Source of the DNA: Tyto alba
Lineage: Eukaryota > Chordata > Aves > Strigiformes > Tytonidae
Length of the DNA stretch: 64,000 bases
Assembly (NCBI RefSeq): GCF_018691265.1
Contig: NW_024881300.1
Coordinates: 5,903,546-5,967,545, forward strand
Reading direction: 5' to 3'
Shown: in pieces, positions 14,461 to 27,165 of the stretch
Numbering within the stretch: the stretch's first letter is position 1
Layout of the letters: the number at the start of each line of letters is the position of its first letter
Translations under genes and position numbers: made by a program
Notes under the pieces: generated by a model
The model's database searches: none
What the model was told of the DNA's origin: nothing
The model's input: only the letters and a program-made list of their open reading frames with translations

Positions 14461-17400
14461 GTGGGGTTTACTGTTCTTTAAAAGATCAGATTTCAAAACA
14501 AAGTTGATTTTTCTCTTCTTTCAATTTAATTTCTTGATATGGAATCATTGTAAGTGTTTATTAGAAATACTGATTTTGGTTCCACATGGGAATAGATGGC
14601 TTTAATGGCAGAAAATGACAGAATATTCAGTATTCGAGTAAATATGCTGCTAAATAGAATGATATAAAATCTAAAATATATGAGCATGATATAGTAGGAG
14701 AATAGGAAGACTGTTTGAATTGACTGTTGGCAATTGTTGCATACCACAAAGATGGTACTTCTCTTTTCTTAAGCATCTTTGTCTTTACATTTTCAGACAG
14801 ACAGTGTCTCTATCATTAATATGGAAAATTTGTCAGAACACTTGCTTTTTCTTATAGCTGTGTTGTGTGACATGGATAGCCTTTTTGCTTTGTTTCTTTT
14901 TCTGTATAATAGGGATTCAAATTACATTCCTTACTTATGTTAGGAAGCGATACTTGCCAGTATGTGTAAAATTTTGCAAAAAAGAAAAAAGGACACAGAA
15001 TTATTATTTTATTTTATTATCTGAACCCCATAGCTATTTACTTACATGTTCAAGTCTTTAAATCACTTAATAGCAGGAGGCATCTCTGGCAGTTCATTTA
15101 ACTTATTGTAACTGTGTCATAGTTATCTTTTATTCTTCATCCTGTTTGTAGTCCCTTGTTGCCTTTCAGCATTTTAAAGAGTGTTGAAGTTTGGGTCATA
15201 TAGAGAAACTTCCTTGATTCCTCATGCCAGATTGTACTTGCAATGCTTGCAGACCTGGCGGTAGAGTATATGCTCTCTGACAAGTGTCACGAGAGACATA
15301 TGTGAAGAATGGAGGAATCCATTCTTCTAACAGTCACCCTGCTGGGATAACAAGAGTGAACAGGTTTACGCAAGAGGTTTCCAGGATGATCCTGACAGGT
15401 GTATCATCTCTTGGTAGAAAATGACTGTTCCTCCAAGAAACTGACTATATGAAGTCATTGTTCTCCAGAGTAACAAAATCTGTTCATCCATGCTATAGGA
15501 GTATAGAGCATGTGTACAGTGTTAGCTTCACATTAATATACAGTACTAACACACAAGGTTTTCTCCTTCATGTTTAAAAATGACTGGTCTCTAGAATGAA
15601 GAATTAGAATAAAATTTGCCTACGTCATAGCTTTTGCTCAGGCACTCTCAATTCCCTGCTCATGATAACACCTTGAAGTGTTATCTTAACAGCTCTGGTA
15701 AATATTTGTCCAGGTTTTTCTGCTCCATTGTAAAGCACATTTTCAGCTTCAAGCAAATACTATTTTTTTTACTTTTCTTTTGGCTCTTTGTTAGCAGACA
15801 AGTTTCATTTAGTTCTCTAGTCTTTCGTGCAGTGCTACTTTCACATGGTACTTTCAATGGGATGTCAAGATTTCTTCTTATTCTGTCAGTAGGCATGGGA
15901 TTCCTGCAAGGAAGTGAGTACTGATACCTGGTGTTACATGAAAGAAATGTGGAAATGAGTTAGAAAATCTAAGATCCTAGAGAGAAGTATGGCAGAGAAA
16001 CACTATGCATTGCTTTATTTATATAAGAAATCCTAGTTGATATTTCAACTCCCATCAAAATTCCTTACATAAGAGAGGCAGTGTTAAGGTAAGATGGGAC
16101 ACCAGCTGCACAGTTGTGCATTCTGTGCTGAAGCAGAGCTAGGAGTTCATGTTCATGTGCAGTATGATCCAAAGCGATGTAAACTGTGTCTCTTTAGCCA
16201 GTTCAATATGAAAACAAAACTCTTGCAATTTTTGATAAATGAAGAAAAAAAGTAAAGCATACTGCATATCGTATTTAAATATTTTCTAAACTTAAAGCAT
16301 TTGTAATATTTTTTTAAAAACACTGAAGTCAAACTGATTGTGGTACCATTCTTGCAGTCTACTCATTGGAGTTTTCCCATATGATCCAGGGTTCAAATCT
16401 CCTCCTTCCTGATTAGCAGCAGAGAGTTAATCCAATATTGTGATCTTTTAGATATATTGGAACTATAGAGGTGCAATTCTTCTGATCTGTTTTGTTGAGA
16501 CTTGCTCTATTCATGTAAAATACTTGGATCTGATCTGAACCGGAAAGTGGACCAGTATGAACAACTCTCCACTTTGGCTCCAAGGTACTGTTCCAAATGT
16601 TGCTAGGCCTGCTTTTAGTTTGTACTTTAGTGAAAATTTTAGTAGTAGTTGGTACCATTAAGTGTTAAAAATTAATCCACCAAATTCATGGCTTCTCCAA
16701 TTAAACTGATTTAACATGGACACAGAATCATAACAGAACAGTTCTGTTCCCAATACCCAACAATTTTATCACTAATTCTTACAACTTTTGTTTTTATTTC
16801 ATTAATATTTATCTTACATGTCTAAATATTTCTTTATTTTTGATTGAGTTTTAGCAGTTTTGCTGCTGCTTAGGTCTGTGCTAAAATCTTAAGTTAGATC
16901 CATTATACTCAATCAAGCCACCTGCTGTTGGAAATAGCTGTGATATTTTTCCTATTTTGCCTCCAGAAAATTTTTTGAAGACAACATATTTTCAATAGGT
17001 GTCTGGTTTTAGTGAGAAACAAATATTTATGTATGTATTTTCTATAGTTAATATTTGTTAGTAAGAGCCAAGCACAAAAATAAACTACTATAAAAGCATA
17101 TTGCATTTGTTGTTGTTTAGTCTTTTAGGAAGATTTGATTATATTTCATCGAACATATCCTTTCCTTTAGACTTGGATTTTATACGACTTGATTGTTACT
17201 CATTTGGAATTATGCTTACTGTAACATTTTTAGACTGTTAAGGCTCACAAGCATTCACAGTTTAAGCAACATTGCCAAGACATACCAAAAAAAGTAGTTA
17301 GCTCTGAATTCCTGTCATTTTATCAGTCTCGGTGTTTTTGGCCCCCACACAAGCCACTAATTCAAGTCAGCTCCAGCACAATGCTGGAATTATGTGTTTA

Positions 17401-18478
17401 AAAGAAAAGCCATACTTGGATGCAATGAGTGTAATTTAAGTTCACAGAAGAAATGCAAATATTTTGTATAGCTGTTGGGCTTAGATGTTTGGGATGGACA
17501 AACAGGCTGTGTTTAGACAGCATGGTAAATGTTCAGAGGCCTTTGTATCCAGGCTGGACTCATGGTTAGTTTTCTATGTGTTAAACAGGAACAGAAGAAT
17601 GAAGATAAAATATGAGATATATTGGTCAGAGGGAACAAGTGCAGGACAAATAACTGTGTAAGGTCCAACTTTAAATAATGAATACACCAGACAACATTAG
17701 AAAGATACTATTTTAAGAGAACTGCCTGTAGGTTCCTGTTATTTTTGTGGTATGTGTTCTTGGCTAGAATATTCTCGCCAAGTATCTAAATGAAGTGTGA
17801 AAATTCTCAATAACTTTCAGCTAAATATTTTACACTTGGTGTTTGGAAATACTTGATTCACTGAATATGGCTAGTGTTTCTGATATCAGGAAAACGTTTG
17901 ATATGGTTTATCTTCCTCAATTGTTTATCTCATGTCTCCCACACCACTCAGTGTGAAGCCAAGAAAATGTATGGCTTAAACTTTACTAAGGCTAGATCTA
18001 AATGATCAAGTGGTGCAGCCCCAAGAATCTGTAGTGTAAAGCAGTTGTTGCTAATGGTCTGATATTCACTGTACATAGATTTTTAGGATAATTTTGAGAA
18101 TTCAGAATACTAGTGGATCCTACTGACTGAATGTCTGTTGCAGTGGAGTGGATTAGGAGCACATCTTCAGTTTAGTTTAGTCTTGTTCAACAGGAATCCA
18201 GTTAATGCAAGTAAAACACTGTAACTGGGGACAACTGAGGAGTTTTACTTCATAAACATGTTCCACTTCAAAACTGAAATTATGATACAGATTCATCTTA
18301 TGTGGCTTTATGAATTGAAGTAGTTGAACTTTTTTAACAAGTTGGTGATATTAAAAGGCTTTAACCAACAAATCATAATGACATTTAATCTAAACTTTTC
18401 ATTATTGCTTATGAATAGTTTTTATTTCTTCACATCAAATAATTTGTGTGGTATGGTCAACACAGTAAAAATCCTTAA

Positions 18479-18515
18479 AAAAAAACCAAAACCAAAAACA
18501 AAAACAAAACCTACC
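18479..18515. repeat. A/C-rich simple repeat
   Basis: An impure (AAAAC)n tract of A runs separated by C or CC lies in an RPGRIP1L intron. A similar impure tract lies at about 19384-19415 in the next intron. Both are low-complexity DNA. Confidence 0.75.
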
Positions 18516-19050
18516 ACAACTACCAAAAATCCCCTACCTTTATTTTCAGATATTTTATATAAATAAGTTTTGCTATAAAAGCCTCAAAGTGCATAGATAC
18601 AATCTTGATTTTTACCTACAGGGAGTAAATATAAAGAAACTAAGTGACTTGAACAATCAGCAGCTGAGCTAAACAAATTTACAAGTTTCAAAGGTGAAAA
18701 AGGCTTTAATCCTTGGACTACTCTGCCTGTCACTGCCATATGAACAGAGTGGTGGAGAGAGGGGAGAAAAATTAAACAATTCTGTAAGCCTGCAGATCTG
18801 TGGTTATAACCTCTCTGTCTTTCTAGTACTGCTAAATAATGCTAAAGTAGGAAGGAGGATTTAAAAGAAAGGATCGCAGACTATTCTTATCATAGAAAAC
18901 GTTGAATATAATTGATGAAGACTTCTGGTTTATGCTTGACTGACAAAAAAAAGAGTGTGTGTTTTGTCTTTTTTTCTGTTTTTTTCAGTTAATTTTCAAC
19001 TCTTTTTGAAGGTACCATATATCTATATTTATTTTTTTTTTTATGCTTAG

Positions 19051-19184
19051 CCTACGATTTACAGTGGTCAGTGATCCCCCAGAAGATGAACAGGATCTTG
19101 AATGTGAAGATATCGGTTTCGCTTATGTCAGCTTGAGAGAGATATTTCAGAAGCAGAGAGATATCATTGAGCAAGATATTGATG
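19051..19184 (+). CDS. RPGRIP1L: RPGRIP1L penultimate coding exon
   Basis: This 134-bp exon encodes the most conserved part of the C-terminal domain. Visible blocks are [43 protein letters not shown]. The [20 protein letters not shown] stretch is a signature of RPGRIP1L; the paralogue RPGRIP1 has a related but distinct version. The acceptor follows a long T tract (gcttag) and the donor is GATG|GTAAGT. The exon starts by completing a Ser codon and ends with one base (G) that joins the last exon to make Val. The acidic loop ([12 protein letters not shown]) is typical of this non-canonical C2 fold, which is thought not to depend on calcium. Confidence 0.96.
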
Positions 19185-22100
19185 GTAAGTTTTAGAGATT
19201 ACTTACTTGTAATCTTGTGTTACCTACAAATTTTGTTGAATTTCTGCTTTTCTCTGCAAGCTTTACTGTGTGTTTGACATTGCTTCAATAAGAAATTATT
19301 TTATATTACCTAATGGCGTCTACATTTTTTTGCAAAAGTCTGCAAAAACTGTGTACTATGGTTATTCCTTAAAATTTGTTTTAGAAAAACAAACGAAACC
19401 AAACCAAAACCAAACAGCATTCCCAGCTCATAGTAATTATCTTATAAAACCTAAGAAATTTCAGGACATGTCCACTTACTATAACTCCCTATTTTATACA
19501 ACATACTTCATGCTAGTAAGTCTATACATAAATATCTTTTGTTATTGAAATTTATGTCATTAATTGTGTACTGCTAATGTCCATATCGTATTTGAAGTTA
19601 TGTTATAACCCCCAGAGTACTTCAAGCTTGTGTCCTCCATATGAAACCTCTGTCTGAGACAATATGAAATACTGGTGACTTTGTTTAGGTATCAGTTCAG
19701 AGTGAGAATCCTTCTGTAACAGACTGTGACCGAAATTTCACTATGACTCATTAAAGAAAGGTGAGATGAATAGGAGATGTGGAATCTTACAGCAGCATTT
19801 TATAATGCTGGTAAGAAGACTCAAGAAGGCTACTCGATCCTTTCGTAGACCGTGAAGGAAAATACTCCTCTTGCTTAGACTTTCCTGTTCCCCAAGGTAG
19901 CAGGGACACGGTTATCAGTGGTGCATTTTTCTCCTTACCTGTTCCTCTCCATCCTCTTTCCCCATTGTGGTAAAGCTCAGTGCAGAGGCTGAGAGTAATC
20001 TGTTTATAAAACAGTTACTCTCCTATAATGGTAAGTGAACCATCTTGATTACTAGACGCAGTGCACCCACGTTCACAAGGTACTCTGCAATAGCAAGAAT
20101 TCTAGTTAGCCCTAGTTGAATGCCAAGCTAATGTGGCTTTGCTACTTCTGCTGTGTCTAATTACCGTACCTTGAGTGATGGGGAGCTGAGTAGCGAGGGA
20201 AAGAAATAGGCTTCCTTATCCATTTCCATTATCATGCATGATTTGCATCCATGCTGTAGCTAAAATACTGAAAGTATGCATCAAAGTTCCAGGAACATGA
20301 TAAGGAAAATTCTAAGAGGAATCAGATTTCCATACCCTGGAAAAATAATATACAGATTTGATGCATTTCTTACTGTGGCTGAACCACTTAATATTTTCTC
20401 CACTAATAATATTTCTCCAATTAGTTGTACGAAATCACCTCTCCTCCAAAAAGGTATTTCATAGTCTCTCTCTGGAAAATTGTTTTTGTTCTGGATTTTA
20501 TGGCCATAATTCCCATTGTCATAATTCTCATTTGATAAGATTGATTAGAGATGTAAATATAGTTTTGTATGCTTGACAGTCACTTTTCACAAAACTCTTA
20601 AAACTCCTTATCATCATCTAAGATAATTACGATGATAGGAACCGCTGGGTTTTGTTACTAGTTGTTGTTCTGTCAAAAGGTAATCGTTACTATGTAATGA
20701 TAGTTACCACAGTATTGTGAGGAGCATTTCTTCCCTGAATCATGGGACATTTGAACTAATTTTTATTTTATGTATGTTAGATATGAAAGTGATAATAGTA
20801 GATAGAAATACTTCTATTCCTGCCCACACTTCTCCCCTTCCCTGTAGATGCTGTACAATTTAGATTTTTTTTTTTATTGCATCCATACCCATACTTTCTG
20901 AAAGAAAACTTAGAACTTTCAGAGAATTAAAATTAAATTTACATTAATGTATGTCAGATCATGGCAAAAGAAGAATATATTGGTGTATTTTCTTGGCCAA
21001 AGTCATTGTAAAAGGATCTGTTCTTAAGAGCTGGACACAGACTTGAATTAAATGTAATGGCACAATAAATAGAATTCCTAAATAATACTGTACACATTTT
21101 CTGAGGTGGTTATTAGTTTGAGGGAAAAAGAATAAACCTAGACAGAGGAACCTTCATAGGGAACTACCACGTGAAGATCTAATCATTCTTAAGTTATATA
21201 AAGTAAACTTCTTTCATTCTTTTTGAGGACTGCAAGTATGTATCTTTTTCACATCTTGTTCCTTTCGTTGCTGATTGTGTGAAAGTGGTCTGCATGAAAT
21301 TTGTAGCAATTGAGTGAGTGGCTAAGGAAGAGGCTGGATGAAAACAGTTTAGACAAGACGTATAGTAAGATGTATCAGAGATAATATGACAATATTAAAA
21401 CTGAGAAAATAGAATTAATGTTATATTCTGATATCATTAATTAGAGTTACCCTAGCATTCTTGCAAGTAAAAATAATAACGTCCCCTGAAGTCTGCTCTT
21501 TAAGTTGACAGTTCACCGAGTGATTTGTCCAAGGATATACAAAATGGTTTGGCTCTCGTAAGATTAGCATCCAGTCTGTCCTACAATAGCTCAGTCAACA
21601 AAGTAACTGATGGAAGGTTTATTTCATGTTTTTCATTCTCCAAACCTCTTCTGAGCTGTACCAGTAGCCTAGAAGTTGCAGCATGCAGTGTCATTGCATG
21701 TCCCAGAGTACTTACCCTGGTTTATACAGTAAATACATAACCTTGCCATTTGTCTGCTGTATAATTTGCTTTGAAAAGACGTGCTGTCAAGATTATTTGG
21801 TTTTATTCAGATTCCTTCTAGAGTCATGCTAGGCAGCCTCATTGCTTTTTATGCAGGACTGGGAAAGAGCCTCATTTTTGACTGTTAGCAGCATGTTTTT
21901 AATCACAGCAGCAGAGACTGTGGCCCTCTGGGCTTACTTAGATATTGTAAGAGTGCAATTTTAAATCATGTTAGCTAATTTCTGTAAAATAGAAATTTTA
22001 AGTACTACTTTAAAACCACATAGACAAAGATGAAGGTAGTTAAATAGTTTATACTAGGGGAAGTACCATCTTTGTCTGCACTTCACTACTTTACAACATA

Positions 22101-22610
22101 GAGAAGCCTGGAATTAAAATAATTTTGCATTGCACCAACTGGAAAAAAGAATTTACTATTTAAATACTGAAAACTGTCCAGGCTGATTTGGACCAGTCAT
22201 ACACACAGTGTAAGAAATGCATTACTTGGTATAATTTTTTACTTAAACCTTTTAATAAGTATGCATATGTGTCTTTAATCGAGTTTGGAACGTTTATCTT
22301 TAGGCATTGTGAAAAATAATTAATTTATATAGGCAATTGTCATACATACCGTTTTCTTTATTTCAAAATTAGTTCCAACACTAATACTTTTATTGATGTA
22401 CTTCCTAGTTCTTAGAGCGCTCAGTTTCCAGTAGGCTGAGTGTCTGAACTGGAAGATTTCTTTTTTATTCCTTTTTTTGTTTTTTTTCTCTTTTCTTAAG
22501 CATATGCTTAGGTGCCTTTTAATCTGTCCAAATGCTAAGGAGAATTATCAGAACAAAAGCAAAACCTTAAATGAAATTGCTAATGCTGTTTTCTGATGTT
22601 TCCTTTCTAG
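19185..22610 (+). other. RPGRIP1L: RPGRIP1L last intron
   Basis: The intron runs from GTAAGT to TTTCTAG. It holds an impure A/C-rich tract near 19384-19415 and a T run near 20868, and otherwise unremarkable AT-rich sequence. No repeat family was recognised with confidence. Confidence 0.9.
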
Positions 22611-22714
22611 TTTTTGATTCACAAGATGATAGTGCAGTAATTGGAAAGCTCAAAGTAACAGTGGAAGCCCTCCACGCACTGCGTTCAGTCTATGAGGAAT
22701 GCAAAGATGACTAG
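22611..22714 (+). CDS. RPGRIP1L: RPGRIP1L last coding exon with stop
   Basis: The exon completes the split Val and encodes [20 protein letters not shown] followed by [14 protein letters not shown], then TAG at 22712-22714. The [14 protein letters not shown] block is the final beta strand and helix of the RPGRIP1L C-terminal domain. The four exons together give 507 bases (168 residues plus stop) with no frame break. From memory, the human protein runs a few residues further after the last acidic pair, so the bird stop may be slightly earlier. The acceptor is a pyrimidine-rich TTTCCTTTCTAG. Confidence 0.95.
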
Positions 22715-23080
22715 GAGGCATGAAAGGGAAGTTTGCCTACAGAAGTTCCTTCTCCCAGTGTAAATACATGCTTGATAGTGCTTCAAAGATGAGATCTTTG
22801 TAATTCTTATCACATATTTAATGTATAATTTATACGAAAAGGATGCTTGATTTGTAGTTGTAAAGTTTTGTATACTTTTCAGTCTGTTTGTTTTTATATT
22901 TCCCCCCTAAGGCTAAGAATCTCTCCACAATGGACAACGTCTTGTAAATAATTAATACCTACATGATTGAATGATGTGCTTTATTTGCATTTTCAAGATT
23001 TTTTCGTACATAAAACAGTAATAAAAATGCAAGTCAAATTTTTAATTTTTAATAAAAAAAACATAAGCCTTAGAAAACTG
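22715..23080 (+). other. RPGRIP1L: RPGRIP1L 3' UTR with poly(A) signals
   Basis: Sequence after the stop is AT-rich. Two canonical AATAAA hexamers lie at 23020-23025 and 23051-23056, about 305 and 335 bases past the stop. Cleavage would be expected roughly 10-30 bases beyond either. The end given is an estimate, and longer 3' UTR forms cannot be excluded. Confidence 0.65.
23020..23056 (+). terminator. RPGRIP1L: Tandem AATAAA polyadenylation signals
   Basis: Two perfect AATAAA hexamers begin at 23020 and 23051, on the coding strand and about 0.3 kb after the RPGRIP1L stop codon. No strong GT-rich downstream element is obvious, so which hexamer is used cannot be decided from sequence. Confidence 0.6.
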
Positions 23081-26000
23081 ATTAAAAATACTTTTATGTT
23101 ATCCCTAATCACCCCACTAAATGGAATGCCTGTGATTAGCCTCATTAAGAATTTTATACTGTGAAGATTTTATTAAAAGCAATATATGAAAATTACTTGG
23201 ATTAATGTGTTAATCTGCCTCTTTAAAATGCTAATATCCATTTTATGCACATTAAATCTCAGTATGTGTTTTCTTTGATGCATGCAGTTCCTATCAATTA
23301 AATATAAAAAATGAGGCTAGTTGCAGGACTTATTAAATTACTGCAACCTTTTTTTAAATAACTTTTACCCTTCTACTAACATTCTAATCAGCTGTTTATG
23401 ATTATCATGATTTGAAGTAGGGGGAGGGCAGGCACAATTATTTTTCTGTGTAGTAAAAGACTTACTTTCAGTCAACATCTGTCAAAGCACAAAAAGAAGC
23501 CATACAGTATCAGATTTTGCTTCACCTAGTTTGAGCTGTAGGGACAGGCAACTATGTTTTCATTTGTTTTTTGTCACTTTTAGAACTTACATCAAACATA
23601 TACAATGAATTGTTGTATCTGAATGACCAGTGTCTAGCTTGGAAAGTTAATTTTCCAGCTTTTAACCAATCTCAGTGAAGGATTTAATTGATATTTTTAA
23701 TGGAGCTGTGAATCAATGCTGCAAAAGGATTGTCTCTTGAGAACAAGGATATAATGCATTTCATTTTTTAATTTACTTTTTTATTTGTCATTTTCTTCAA
23801 AGGATTTTATAGGCTGTGGATTTCCACTGTTTGCAAACAGGCTATGTTTCTTCATAAGCATATGTAAAGTATTCAGAGAGATAAGTAATTTATTAAAATC
23901 TACCTAATTTGCCGTGATATATTAAATCTCTGCTTCAGTGATCGCAGACCATTTCATTTAGAGAATTAGGCATTCCCTCTTTGTGTGATTAAAGCTCTGG
24001 AAAATGAGTTCTTTGCTCCTATTTGTGAACATTCAAAGCCTGCTAATGGCAAGAAGATGGAATAGATTATGAGACAATTCATTACAGTTCAACAGAAAAA
24101 AAACAGCTATAATACAGAAATGCAAGTATGAATATCTGCATATAGTTTGAACCATCTGTGCTCTAATGGCTTCAATAATGGCTCTTCGTCTTCAGTAGGC
24201 TTTGAAATGACAACCACACAATATTAATTTGTTGATGTACATTATGAGGCCAATGGAATGAATATATTCTGACCACAGAAATCTCTGAATTCCAACATGA
24301 ACTGATGCTTGACTCCATTTTAGGACCTACCATCTTCAGTAGTACTTCTCATCCAGACTTTGCCAATCCTCGCAGCATTTCATTCCTCTGGAACTTTTAG
24401 GAGACCACAGACAGCTGCATTCCTAAACCCCTCCATTCTTCAGTTAATGGCCATATGTTTGTTGTCATTTGGGCTGGCGCTTAGTTCATCATTTTGGCCA
24501 CTATTTCTAGCTTTTTTTGGCTCTGTGCATCTATATTGTCAATAAGACTGTTATTATACATTACAATAATTTGAAACAGCTAGATTCAACACTGAGATTA
24601 ACTGAGTGGCTTTTCAGAAATTTAGTTGCGGTATTCTGCCAGGAGGTTCTTATTATTCTTCTAATACTTTGCAAACCAAACTAAATATCCTGCACATAAA
24701 CAAAGAAGCAAATTGTATTGAGTTTTCGTGTGTGACTGTTTACAGACTTGCAGGAGAACTATGTAACTGGTGCTTGTTTTCTTCTGAAATAAACCATGTG
24801 GTAAAATTAGAAAATCGGTGATGTTCATCTCACTTAAACGTTTACAGTAACACCCTTAACACTTAATCTTCACCATCTGAAGTTGAAAACTTAGAAACCA
24901 AGCGTTCATATATTCATTAAACACAGACCTCTTCGGTAAGTTACTGCAAAATATTCCAGTTGACATTTGGTTACATTCTGTTAACTGTTCTCAGTGACTC
25001 CAACATTAACATGTATAATTTGCCTCAGGTTCCTAAACATATTTCTTTGTAAGGCTCACTATTACTCAGTTTGGGATTTAAAAAAAAAATCTTGATTTCT
25101 ATTCATGTTTTTTACTAAGACACATATAATATTCAGTGAGGATTTTTCCAACAGATGGATTGTATTATCTTATGCAACATAAACATATGAACATACTAGA
25201 AAGTTTTGTTCTTGCATTAAGTAGTCTGTATTTCCAACATGGTCTTAATGTCTAAATGCTGCACTGTGCAGGGAAAGTGGAAAATATAATTTGGTACTAT
25301 ATTGTCCAGATTTAACAACGAATAGCTTGAAAAAAACTTACATTTATGTACTCTCTAGCCTAAGGCAAAAAGTATCCCTTTTTTCTGTGCAATATGTTAG
25401 TAAGCACAATATTTTTTGCATTTAAAAAAAGAAACCTTATTAACGCTGGGTACTACCATACTTTAAAATGTTACTTAATTAAAATTAATTTTTGTAGAAT
25501 AGATAGACTTTTTTCTATGGTGTACCTTGGATGCACTAGTGGTCCTGTATAAGATGAACTGGGCAGGGTCAGATTGTCAGTTTTGTTATTTCATATCTTT
25601 TCCCATTAATTGTTACAGCTTATAGCTTTGCTGTGATATCAACTTATGTGATATAATAGCTGCAGTTCTCCAGATGTCCCAGGTATGTTTATCAAGATGG
25701 AAACTTAGATTTAGCACTACAAAACTTTTTTTTTTTTTTTTTGTAATGTTGCTTTTAACCTGTTATAACCTTAACCTAGAGATGGAAGTTATACGAGCAA
25801 ATACATCGTGAAACAAGGTAACAACTGTGTCAACTCAGTCAGTTTTGCTGTACAGTAAGTCACAGCTTATCTCATTATATGCTTATAAGAGTAGATATGA
25901 CATGACAAAAAATTATAATAACTTGCCTCACAGAACTTCTACAACTGAAGATCAGTATTTAAGATAATAGTAATATTGTTTTAAAACGTTCTTTATTATT

Positions 26001-26980
26001 TCAAGGCATAGTAAAACATTATCATAACTCAAGAAGTCACTAAAAATATCAAGACTAAATATTAACTGTTAAATTTCATTTTCCTGTTTCGTATTAGAAC
26101 TGAGAAATAAATTCAAATACAGGCTTAAAATTTTGCAACAAATTTTACTGCAAGTTCCAGAGCCAGAGAAATATTTTATGTTGCAGTTAGACAGACAGCT
26201 CTTTTTCCAGTTTATGATAATGATTTATCCATCAGTTTTTCAAGATACTCCATAAGAGAACTGATGTTTTTTATAATACTTCCTTAACATTTCTGTTTAT
26301 GAAATAGGTCTTAGTAGTTGGACTAGATCCCAGTTTTACAACCAATACGGAATTGAATGCATTATGTTGCCTGTATGAAATTAATTGCAGGATATAACTT
26401 CAAGTTGATACTTTTGCATGCATGTGATAAAAATTTGCTTTTGGCATAGTATGCTACAGGTGTACTGCTCTGTGCTTTTCATTAGTTCCTTTTTGATATC
26501 GCTGACAAATTTTAATTCTCTGTGCATCTTTCAAAATGTGATGAGGTAACTTTTGAAGAACCTGATTTCATCAGGATAATTTCTCAAGGGAAGAATTTGA
26601 TCTATGTTTTGTTTCTTATTATAGTATAATCTTAGCACTCGCAGGACATGACCTTGAAAGTCACACACAGCACAGAGACTTTGGTCTTAGTTCATAAGCA
26701 CTGAGTTCCTGGTAAATAATGCATCTGTGGGCTTTAGAGGAATTGAAAAGCTTTGCGGATTTCTAAGATTCCTGCTGAATCATACTTAAAGCTCTCAACA
26801 CTTCATGGGATTGAGGTCTAACTCAGTCCTAGCAAAGTGTCATTTCAAATGAAAACTGCTTGTAAATTATCAGATACCAGTTGAGGATATTTTGTCTAAG
26901 AAAATAAATGATTATGAACCTTCAAATAGAAATGCTTATAGGTTCTTAATAGTAGTAGTTCTACCACAATACTATATCAG
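23081..26980. other. Intergenic, no gene seen
   Basis: This is AT-rich, single-copy-looking sequence downstream of RPGRIP1L. It holds a 17-base T run at 25726-25742. The part at about 23,640-24,330 is free of recognisable repeats and rich in homeodomain-type ATTA/TAAT cores, so it may include conserved non-coding DNA, but nothing firm can be assigned. Open frames here (for example 24360-24545) resemble no family known to me. Confidence 0.7.
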
Positions 26981-27165
26981 GATAGGATCATTCATGTTAG
27001 AAGGGTCTAACATGAATGATCCTAGTCCAGCCTGCTGCAGGATTAACTATATTGTTAGACCACATTGCTCAGGGCTGTATCCAATCTGGTCTTTAGAATC
27101 TCCAAGGATGGAGACTGCATAACTTCTGTGAGCAACCTGTTCCAATACCTGCCTGTCGTCATAGT
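26980..27165 (-). mobile_element. CR1 LINE 3' fragment, antisense, with hairpin
   Basis: The blocks GATCCTAGTCCAGCCTGCTG, AGGATTAACTATA, TTGCTCAGGGCTGTATCCA, ATCTCCAAGGATGGAGACT and GAGCAACCTGTTCCAATACC match an older avian CR1 3' region in reverse orientation. The left edge, where the CR1 3' end should be, is remodelled into a perfect inverted repeat (26983-27001 with 27006-27024). The element is 5'-truncated and non-coding. Boundaries are approximate. Confidence 0.8.
26983..27024. repeat. Perfect 19-bp inverted repeat with 4-base loop
   Basis: Arm 26983-27001 (taggatcattcatgttaga) is the exact reverse complement of arm 27006-27024, separated by the loop AGGG. It lies at the 3' end of a CR1 fragment. 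The right arm contains expected CR1 sequence (gatcctagtcc follows), so the left arm looks like a secondary copy, consistent with local template switching during replication. Confidence 0.95.

Larger units (their letters stand above)
12206..19050 (+). other. RPGRIP1L: RPGRIP1L intron
   Basis: The intron runs from the GTACAT donor to an acceptor with a long T tract ending in GCTTAG. It contains a CR1 fragment at 14224-14460, a 15-base A run at 13130-13144 and an A/C-rich simple repeat near 18479-18515. The remainder is AT-rich, without recognisable exons. Confidence 0.9.

Noticed and set aside
15304..15327. 10-bp perfect hairpin with a GGAA loop.
   Set aside because: A stem of this length with a short loop is expected about once by chance in 64 kb.
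16719..16745. ACACAGAATCATAACAGAACAG, resembling the CR1 3' end.
   Set aside because: None of the following CR1 blocks are present, so the resemblance is too short to call.
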